Assembly: GCA_041497995.1 (NCBI GenBank)
Contig: JBGQHM010000300.1
Coordinates: 1-8,222, forward strand
Source of the DNA: DATKMS01 sp041497995
GTDB taxonomy: Bacteria; Desulfobacterota; Binatia; HRBIN30
DNA length: 8,222 bases
Reading direction: 5' to 3'
Shown: positions 1 to 4,921 of the stretch, piece by piece
Layout of the letters: each line of letters opens with the position of its first letter
How positions within the stretch are numbered: the stretch's first letter is position 1
Made by a program: the position numbers and the translations under genes
Notes under the pieces: model-generated
Told to the model about the DNA's origin: nothing
Databases searched by the model: none
What the model saw: only the letters and a program-made list of their open reading frames with translations

Positions 1-102
1 GCGCAGCAGATCGTCCTTGCGTGCGCCATCCGCTATCGGCTCCCGGAACCGACCCGCCTCGCCGACCAACTCGTCGGCGCTGCTAAGCGGACGATGGGGT
101 GA
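1..102 (+). CDS. nfi: Endonuclease V, C-terminal fragment (5' end outside window)
   Basis: Frame 1 is open from the window edge and ends with TGA at 100-102, giving 33 residues. They contain the segment RYRLPEPTRLADQLVG. The run Y-R-L-P-E-P-T-R, followed by an A-D pair, is the conserved C-terminal tail of endonuclease V (E. coli Nfi has GYRLPEPTRWAD). The enzyme nicks DNA near deaminated bases, chiefly inosine, in the cytoplasm as part of DNA repair. The catalytic acidic residues lie further upstream and cannot be checked here. The tail ends at about the usual distance after this motif, so the gene looks intact at its 3' end. It is transcribed toward the vapBC pair, which lies on the other strand, so the two are convergent. 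The identification rests on one short but very characteristic motif. Confidence 0.8.
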   Translation, partial: AQQIVLACAIRYRLPEPTRLADQLVGAAKRTMG

Positions 103-313
103 TTCCAACAGAGAGGGATCATCCTCCACCGAGCGGGCGATCGGCCTGGAATCCGATCCCGCCGTCCGCTGCTTCCTGCAGCGCTGCCGCGCGGAGGGTC
201 CTTGGGCCAACCGGCCCAGCGTGAGGCGGATGGGACTAAATTCCAATCTCAGGGGCCCAACCCCGGAGAGTTCTCATGGGTCTTCAGGGACGCCGGCAAG
301 GCAATTGACGCAC
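103..313. other. Intergenic spacer between nfi and vapC
   Basis: This 211-base stretch separates the convergent nfi and vapC genes. I see no protein of recognisable family in any frame. At 203-218 there is a small GC-rich hairpin, TGGGCC with loop AACC and GGCCCA. It lies where a terminator for either gene would be expected but has no T-run on either side, so it is at best a weak or factor-dependent signal. Confidence 0.5.
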
Positions 314-712
314 TCAGCTCGCGGCCCAGTTTTCGACCCGGAGTCGCGGCACGCGAGAAAATTCTGCGGCGTTGTGGGTGACCAAGGTAAGGTCGTGCGC
401 AAGCGCGATCGACGCAATCAAGAGATCGCGCTCTCCGATCGGTCTGTGGCGCAGGAGGTATCGAATCCGTGCGTGCTGCTCTGCAGCGTCACGGTCGAAA
501 GGGATCACCAGGAAAGGCTCGATCACCGTTCTCCACGCCTCACGTTTCCGTGCTGGGCTGACGCTCTTCTCGGCTCCATACCACAATTCGGCGACCGTGA
601 TGCTGGACACGGCAACGTCGTCGGGGCTCTGCCGCTGGAGGTGCGCACGGACACCAGGCGGGCGGCCGCGAACCGCGTGAATCAAAACGTTGGTATCGAG
701 CAGCCAGATCAC
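314..712 (-). CDS. vapC: VapC-type PIN-domain toxin (ribonuclease)
   Basis: This 132-residue protein is a single PIN domain, the normal size for a VapC toxin. It opens with the strand MIWLLDTNVLI carrying the first acidic metal ligand, D6. E42 follows in ITVAELWYGAE, then D96 in GERDLLIASIALAHD, and the domain closes with TLVTHNAAEF, where N114 holds the usual fourth position. VapC toxins are Mg2+-dependent endoribonucleases that cleave tRNA or rRNA and stop translation when the antitoxin is lost. All expected catalytic residues are present, so the toxin is predicted to be active. The start is a GTG at 712-710, overlapping the vapB stop as GTGA. This implies translational coupling and keeps toxin synthesis dependent on antitoxin translation. 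The RNA target cannot be read from the sequence. Confidence 0.9.
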   Translation of the reverse strand: MIWLLDTNVLIHAVRGRPPGVRAHLQRQSPDDVAVSSITVAELWYGAEKSVSPARKREAWRTVIEPFLVIPFDRDAAEQHARIRYLLRHRPIGERDLLIASIALAHDLTLVTHNAAEFSRVPRLRVENWAAS

Positions 713-987
713 GCGTCGTCCGCGAGATCGAGGAGCCGCGCGCCGATTGGAGCGACCCGGCCCAAATCGAGGTCCTTCGCGCGCCGGTCAATGCGCTGCC
801 AGTAGCCGGCGGGCCACTTGCGCTTCGCAACCGGCTCCAAGACAACCGCTTCCCCTTCCTTCCGGATCGCCACCTCTTTCCCCTCGAACCGAAACTCTCG
901 TGGCAATCGGACGGCTTGCGAGCGCCCGTTGGCGAAGATCTTCGCCCGTGCATTCGGTGTCGTCTCGGATCGTGCGGTGCGCGCCAT
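709..987 (-). CDS. vapB: VapB-type antitoxin, AbrB/SpoVT swapped-hairpin fold
   Basis: This 92-residue protein lies directly upstream of the PIN-domain toxin. Residues about 12-55 match the AbrB/MazE/VapB DNA-binding hairpin. The segment AKIFANGRSQAVRLPREFRF is typical, with the N-G-R-S-Q-A-V-R-L-P core. The C-terminal part (about 56-92, starting KRKWPAGYW) would wrap around and neutralise VapC. The ATG at 987-985 is supported by a strong ribosome binding site, GGAGGAG (993-999 on the - strand), five bases upstream. VapB-VapC complexes normally repress their own promoter, and the palindrome at 1001-1016 is the obvious candidate site. A near-copy of an internal piece of this gene lies about 200 bases upstream, at 1075-1106. 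Confidence 0.88.
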   Translation of the reverse strand: MARTARSETTPNARAKIFANGRSQAVRLPREFRFEGKEVAIRKEGEAVVLEPVAKRKWPAGYWQRIDRRAKDLDLGRVAPIGARLLDLADDA

Positions 988-1000
988 GGTCGCTCCTCCG

Positions 1001-1016
1001 TATAGACTGGTCTATA
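1001..1016. promoter_or_regulatory. Probable vapBC operator palindrome
   Basis: The sequence TATAGAC-TG-GTCTATA is an inverted repeat with perfect 7-base arms and a 2-base spacer. It ends immediately upstream of the vapB ribosome binding site and overlaps AT-rich hexamers that could act as a -10 element on the - strand. AbrB-type antitoxins bind such palindromes over their own promoter, so autorepression by VapBC is the natural reading. The palindrome is seen directly. The operator role is inferred from its position. I could not identify a convincing -35 box. Confidence 0.65.
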
Positions 1017-1074
1017 TCATCGCCCATTGGCACACTCCATCCCGTGAGCCCGCGGCGAAGTTATCGCTGTCGGA

Positions 1075-1106
1075 TTCCCCTCGAACCGAAACTCTCGTGA
1101 CAATCG
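1075..1106 (-). pseudogene. Relic of a second vapB-like antitoxin gene (32-bp near-copy of vapB interior)
   Basis: These 32 bases match 878-909, inside vapB, with a single mismatch (G/A). In the same relative frame on the - strand they read RLSREFRFEG, against RLPREFRFEG in vapB. The similarity stops abruptly on both sides. The frame is closed by a TGA 13 codons before the matching part, with no start codon after it, and by another TGA at the edge of the operator palindrome. It therefore cannot encode a working antitoxin. It is either what remains of a duplicated or older vapB gene, or a short duplication made by recombination. The match is direct observation and the pseudogene reading is inference. 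Confidence 0.5.
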
Positions 1107-1469
1107 CCGGCCGCGTACTCACGAGGCGCTTGCCGCGGCCTCTAGCGCAGTAGTACGGCCAAAGGATCTTTGGTTACGACGATCTCGGCGGCTGGCATCG
1201 CCACCCACGCGAAGCACCCGAGCGACACGAAGCGTGCGCGGAGCCGACCCTTGAGACCTTCACCCGCGAGGCTGTGAGCCGCACATGACCGCCGGCGCGC
1301 CGGCGAGCGAACGTCCAATGTCCAGGAGCGGCAGCGATCCGCGCGGCCTCCCCCGCGCATATTGCGAATCGCATTCGGTCCAAACCATCAGCCCTATGCC
1401 GGTAGCGCGCGCTCCGGCTCGACTGCGGGCAGCGGTACGCGCTAAGACCTTGCGGGAAGGGAGTGTGGA
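1107..1469. other. Gene-free region upstream of the GMC dehydrogenase gene
   Basis: No open frame here has a recognisable family or convincing start. The stretch holds two short palindromes: CCAAAG-GAT-CTTTGG at 1159-1173 and the perfect 16-base CGCCGGCGCGCCGGCG at 1290-1305. It must also hold the promoter for the gene starting at 1470, but I could not find a -35/-10 pair with good spacing. The final bases before 1470 carry a purine-rich ribosome binding site, GGGAAGGGAG. Confidence 0.5.
1290..1305. repeat. Perfect 16-base GC palindrome
   Basis: CGCCGGCGCGCCGGCG reads the same on both strands and lies about 165 bases upstream of the GMC start codon. It could form a cruciform or bind a dimeric regulator. 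In GC-rich DNA such a palindrome can also arise by chance, and no second copy was seen in the window. Confidence 0.4.
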
Positions 1470-3074
1470 ATGTCGGAAGAGCCTGTCGACGTTCTGATCG
1501 TTGGTTCCGGCGCAGCTGGTGCCGCTTTCGCCTGGAGCTTGGCCGAGACGCGCATGAACATTCTCTGTCTCGAGCAAGGCGACTGGATGAAACCCGAGTC
1601 GTATCCAGGGATGAGGAATGACTGGGAGCTGAGTCAGGTCGGCGACTTCGCGCTCAGCCCCAATGTACGCGGGCGGCGCGAGGACTATCCCGTGAACGAC
1701 AGCGCCTCGCCGATCCAGACCTCGATGTTCAACGCCGTCGGCGGCAGCACCATCATGTACGCCGCCCACTTCCCGCGCTTTCACCCGTCGGACTTCCGCG
1801 TGAAGACGCTCGACGGCGTCGCCGACGACTGGCCAGTCGACTACCGCCGCCTCGAGCCGTTCTACGACGTCAACGCTCATATGATGGGCGTGTCGGGGCT
1901 CGGCGGCGACCCGATGTATCCGCCGAAGGAGGTGCCGCTCCCTCCCGTCGCTCTCGGCAAACTGGGTGAGACCCTGGCTAGGGGATTCAATCGACTCGGA
2001 TGGCATTGGTGGCCGTCCGATAGCGCGATCACCACTCGGGAACACGAGGGCCGCGCCCCCTGCATCAATGCCGGTACGTGTCTCTTGGGATGTCCGCAGG
2101 GTGCCAAGGCCAGTACCGACATCACGTACTGGCCCGCCGCGCTGCGCCAGGGCGTGACACTCAAGACGCACTGCCGGGTGCGCGAGATCACGGTCGCCGA
2201 GACCGGAATGGCTGACGGTGTCATCTACTACGATGCCGACGGCGCGGAGCGTCGCCAGAAAGCGCACGTCGTGGTGGTTGCATGCAACGGCATCGGCACG
2301 CCGCGACTCTTGCTGAACTCCCGTTCCAAGCTCTTCCCGGACGGGATCGCCAATCGCAGCGGCCTCGTCGGCAAGAATCTCATGTTCCATCCCTACGCCA
2401 TGGTGACCGGCATCTTCGACGAACCGCTCGAATCGTACAAAGGGCCCACCGGCTGTTGCATCATGAGTCAGGAGTTCTACGAGACCGATCGCTCACGTGA
2501 CTTCGTACGCGGCTACTCGTTCGAGATCGTGCGCGGCTTCGGTCCGGTGTCCACCGCGTTGCGCGGTATGCAGTGGGGACGCATTCCGTGGGGAGCGAAC
2601 CACCATCGTGCCTTCGCCGAGCTGTTCGACCGCAGCGCGGGCATGGTGGTGATCTGCGAGGACCTGCCCGAACACACCAACCGCGTGACAATCGATCCGG
2701 ATTTGAAAGACTCCGACGGCATCCCCGCGCCGAAGGTGACGTATCGCCTCAGCGAGAACAGCAGCAAGATGCTTCAGCACTGCGTGGCCCGAGCGTCCGA
2801 AGTGTTGGATGCGGCCGGCGCAAAGGAAACCGTCGCGGAAGCTCCACTGCCGTTCGCCGGTTGGCACCTGATGGGAACGGCGCGCATGGGGACCGATCCG
2901 AAGAGCTCGGTGGTCAACGAGTGGGGGCGCAGCCACGATGTCCGCAACCTCTTCATCATCGACGGCAGCATCTTCGTGACGGCGGCGGGCGTGAATCCGA
3001 CCAACACCATCCAAGCCCTCGCGCTCTACATCGCGGATACGATGAAGAGGAACCTCGCGACGCTCTTCGACTAA
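1470..3074 (+). CDS. GMC-family FAD-dependent dehydrogenase, large subunit, with a probable Fe-S Cys motif
   Basis: This 534-residue protein is a full-length glucose-methanol-choline (GMC) oxidoreductase. The N-terminal FAD fold is shown by DVLIVGSGAAGAAFAWSLAE (G12, G14, G17) and the second FAD-contact region by AVGGSTIMYAAHFPRF (89-104). The C-terminal domain has the active-site base H466 in GWHLMGTARMG and its partner N509 in AAGVNPTNTIQALA. Between them, C198, C204 and C208 form C-x5-C-x3-C in APCINAGTCLLGCPQGAK. As I recall, this is the spacing of the [3Fe-4S] ligands in the bacterial FAD glucose dehydrogenase alpha subunit. That suggests electrons leave by an iron-sulfur cluster, making this a dehydrogenase and not an oxygen-using oxidase. 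No signal peptide is visible. The ATG is preceded by GGGAAGGGAG at good spacing. The next gene encodes a Gluconate_2-dh3-like partner. The substrate, probably an alcohol, sugar or sugar acid, cannot be told. Confidence 0.9.
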   Translation: MSEEPVDVLIVGSGAAGAAFAWSLAETRMNILCLEQGDWMKPESYPGMRNDWELSQVGDFALSPNVRGRREDYPVNDSASPIQTSMFNAVGGSTIMYAAHFPRFHPSDFRVKTLDGVADDWPVDYRRLEPFYDVNAHMMGVSGLGGDPMYPPKEVPLPPVALGKLGETLARGFNRLGWHWWPSDSAITTREHEGRAPCINAGTCLLGCPQGAKASTDITYWPAALRQGVTLKTHCRVREITVAETGMADGVIYYDADGAERRQKAHVVVVACNGIGTPRLLLNSRSKLFPDGIANRSGLVGKNLMFHPYAMVTGIFDEPLESYKGPTGCCIMSQEFYETDRSRDFVRGYSFEIVRGFGPVSTALRGMQWGRIPWGANHHRAFAELFDRSAGMVVICEDLPEHTNRVTIDPDLKDSDGIPAPKVTYRLSENSSKMLQHCVARASEVLDAAGAKETVAEAPLPFAGWHLMGTARMGTDPKSSVVNEWGRSHDVRNLFIIDGSIFVTAAGVNPTNTIQALALYIADTMKRNLATLFD

Positions 3075-3092
3075 CCGCAATGTGAGAGAAGG

Positions 3093-3240
3093 GTGTGCAC
3101 CGCAGAGGACGCAAAGGCGCGCAGAGGAAGACACAGGGCATTCACATGGCACCGCTTTCAAACTCCATTAGGAATGAGATCTCTGAAACGACAAGAGAGT
3201 ATGCGCCTAGAAGGCCTCTGCGGTGAATCTGTTTTCGTCA
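3093..3240. repeat. Intergenic inverted-repeat element (MITE- or REP-like)
   Basis: Perfect 11-base inverted arms CACCGCAGAGG (3098-3108) and CCTCTGCGGTG (3215-3225) enclose about 106 bases between the two dehydrogenase genes. The left side continues as three loose tandem units of 9-10 bases: GCAGAGGAC, GCAAAGGCGC and GCAGAGGAAG (3102-3130). The right side continues into GAATCTGTTTTCG. From memory, words of the CTCTGCGTCCTTTGCG / CTCTGCGGTGAATCT type recur in intergenic repeats of many bacterial genomes. I therefore read this as a copy of a dispersed non-coding element. It contains no credible gene. It could form a long-range hairpin in the mRNA and reduce read-through to the small-subunit gene. 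The outer edges are approximate. Confidence 0.6.
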
Positions 3241-3284
3241 CATCAGGGCTAAGCGTTGGCCACAATCGAGCGAGGGACCAGGAT

Positions 3285-3746
3285 ATGAGCAACGAGACGA
3301 ACCATCCGGCTTTTTCCGACGACGAGCGGCGCGTGCTGGCAAGTGTGCTCGACGAGCTCATCCCGCCGAGCACCAACGGCCGGCTCTCTGGCGCGGGGCA
3401 GCTCGGCATCGCGGACTACATTGATGAGGCCTTGCAGAAGACGCCCGAGCTCAAATCCATGATCGCGCAGGGGCTGGCGGACCTCGACCAGCTCGCGCGC
3501 CGCCGGAACGCCCCGGGCTTCGCCGCGCTCTCGAGGGAGGACAAGCTGCAGTTGCTGAACGAGTGGGGCTTCGTCCTGCCGCTGACCCTGCATGCCTACA
3601 GCGCGTACTACCAGCACGCTCAGGTCGTCGAAGCGCTGGGACTCGAAGCGCGCCCGCCGCATCCGAAGGGGTACCACATGGAGCCGAACGACCTGACCCT
3701 CTTGGAGGCCGTGCAGCGGCGTCCCAAGCTGTACCGTGAGTGTTGA
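3285..3746 (+). CDS. Gluconate_2-dh3-like small subunit of the GMC dehydrogenase
   Basis: This 153-residue protein starts MSNETNHPAFSDDERRVLASVLDELIPPS. The motif with an acidic-R-R stretch, then L-x-x-V-x-D-x-L-I-P, is the usual opening of the mature part of gluconate 2-dehydrogenase subunit 3 family proteins, which pair with GMC flavoproteins. The rest is mostly helical, with ADYIDEALQKTPELKSMIAQGLADLD and a C-terminal PHPKGYHMEPNDLTLLEAVQRRPKLYREC. In the family this subunit is usually exported with a twin-arginine signal and carries or matures the large subunit. Here no signal peptide is present. The ATG at 3285 has GAGGG eight bases upstream. The frame stays open back to 3093, but that extension is repeat-element sequence without a good start, so I exclude it. 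Its place after the large-subunit gene supports the pairing, and the family call is from pattern recognition only. Confidence 0.72.
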   Translation: MSNETNHPAFSDDERRVLASVLDELIPPSTNGRLSGAGQLGIADYIDEALQKTPELKSMIAQGLADLDQLARRRNAPGFAALSREDKLQLLNEWGFVLPLTLHAYSAYYQHAQVVEALGLEARPPHPKGYHMEPNDLTLLEAVQRRPKLYREC

Positions 3747-3854
3747 GCGTGATCGCCGTTCAGTGGAAGTTCATCGCCGACAGCCCTCGCGCCTTGCCAG
3801 ACCAGGGGTGAGCCTTGTATGAGGGCCGCAGCGTTTACGGCGAAGGGGGGCGGA

Positions 3855-4880
3855 ATGGATCGAACGAATGTGGCGACACGTGTGGCGGTGGCCGTCATGG
3901 TCGCGGCGCTCTGTGCCGGCTGCAGCAGGATCGATGTGGACCTGAGTAGCTCCCCCAGCACCGTACGCACCGGAGACCCCGTCACCTTCGACGTGGCGCT
4001 GATGAATCGATCGACGTGCCCGGTAGGCAACGTCACAGCGCTGCTCGTCCCGTTCGTTCCGAGGAATCTGTTGATCAATCAGATTACGGATCCGGCGGTG
4101 AGGAACGCCCTTTCCAATGCCCTGGACGCCTTCTGCAATGGTGGCACTTTCGACATACCTGGCTCCGGCGGCTGTCAGATCGCCAACGGTGAGCTCATAT
4201 GTATGGGCGACGACACGACGGGAAATTCGACCGGCGGCGCGCCGGCGACGGCAACGATGCTCAGCACCGACACCGACGGGAGCATCACCTGTGAGACGGA
4301 TGGCTCGCGTATCACCTGTCACATTCCGCTGTCGATGGCCGGGATGGGAGAGCAGATCGGCGCGAGCTCGGTTGGCAACTCGTTGAGTCCGCTGGTGTGC
4401 GCCACCGGTCCGAATGGCCGCCTCGGCGCCTGCTTTACCTTGAAGCTCGATCCCAACGAGACGAAGAGCGGGCAGATCATCATGACGCCGCTCGACGGTG
4501 GCCTCACCAGAAACTTCATCCTGGCGTTTGCCACGAAGAATCAGGGCGTGTGCAAAACTGGACTTAAGGACGTGCCATGCAGCGCCAACGCGGACTGTGC
4601 CGGAATGTCCAACACGTGCGGCAGCGGCATCTGCTCCGGCGGAACGAACGATGGCCACGGCTGTGATGTCGCCGGGGACTGCCCAGGCGCGGGTGGCAGC
4701 TGCGTTGCGTGCACCGTACCGCCCGACGGCCAAGTTCTGGCCAACTTGGCCTGCACCAGTACCAACGTCGTGAGGCCCGAGCTCGCGCCTACGCTGTCGC
4801 GGCCAGGAATCGCCGCGGTAATCGTGCTCCTGCTCGGCGTCGGCTACCTGGCCTTGCGGCGCACCCCGGGTCCGACGTAA
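3855..4880 (+). CDS. Secreted Cys-rich protein with IPTL-CTERM-like C-terminal sorting tail
   Basis: I do not recognise a named family for this 341-residue protein. It begins with a signal peptide, MDRTNVATRVAVAVMVAALCAGC. C23 gives an imperfect lipobox (L-C-A-G-C, with Cys where Leu/Val is usual), so lipoprotein status is uncertain. Residues about 25-75 (SSSPSTVRTGDPVTFDVALMN) resemble the beta-sandwich repeats (DUF11 or CARDB style) of surface proteins. Residues 233-300 are Cys-rich, with two related units, VPCSANADCAG and HGCDVAGDCPG, probably disulfide-bonded outside the cytoplasm. The C-terminus reads APTLSRPGIAAVIVLLLGVGYLALRR: a P-T-L-S motif, a hydrophobic helix and an Arg pair. This is the architecture of IPTL-CTERM/PEP-CTERM-like sorting signals. 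The start at 3855 follows AAGGGGGGCGGA; an alternative ATG at 3819 would add 12 residues. It lies 108 bases after the dehydrogenase small-subunit gene, with no evident functional link. Confidence 0.7.
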   Translation: MDRTNVATRVAVAVMVAALCAGCSRIDVDLSSSPSTVRTGDPVTFDVALMNRSTCPVGNVTALLVPFVPRNLLINQITDPAVRNALSNALDAFCNGGTFDIPGSGGCQIANGELICMGDDTTGNSTGGAPATATMLSTDTDGSITCETDGSRITCHIPLSMAGMGEQIGASSVGNSLSPLVCATGPNGRLGACFTLKLDPNETKSGQIIMTPLDGGLTRNFILAFATKNQGVCKTGLKDVPCSANADCAGMSNTCGSGICSGGTNDGHGCDVAGDCPGAGGSCVACTVPPDGQVLANLACTSTNVVRPELAPTLSRPGIAAVIVLLLGVGYLALRRTPGPT

Positions 4881-4921
4881 GCCGCGCGTCCGAAGGCGAG
4901 TCGTTGCAGGGCGACGCGGTA

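Noticed and set aside
203..218. Hairpin TGGGCC-AACC-GGCCCA as an intrinsic terminator
   Set aside because: It has a short 6-base stem and no T-run on either side, so it is not a convincing rho-independent terminator.
17..805. Long open frame on the + strand (262 codons) across the nfi tail and vapBC
   Set aside because: It lies antisense to vapC and part of vapB and overlaps the nfi tail in another frame. Its translation is rich in Arg, Ser and Pro with no recognisable fold, as expected from the complement of GC-rich coding DNA.
1142..1383. Small open frames (69-72 codons) on the - strand upstream of the GMC gene
   Set aside because: They have no recognisable family and no good ribosome binding site, and two frames overlap each other over the same bases. 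They are best treated as chance frames.
1260..2390. 376-codon open frame on the - strand
   Set aside because: It is antisense to the clear GMC dehydrogenase gene and has no recognisable domain. Antisense frames stay open by chance in high-GC genes.
3093..3284. N-terminal extension of the small dehydrogenase subunit
   Set aside because: The frame is open back to 3093, but this part is the intergenic repeat element and the family homology begins at the ATG at 3285, which has a good ribosome binding site.
3771..4733. 320-codon open frame on the - strand
   Set aside because: It is antisense to the Cys-rich secreted protein gene, which has a signal peptide and a C-terminal sorting tail. The antisense product has no recognisable features.
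4881..4921. Terminator between the convergent secreted-protein and E2 genes
   Set aside because: The 41-base gap has only a weak GCGTC/GACGC pairing with a long loop and no T-run, so no terminator can be supported.
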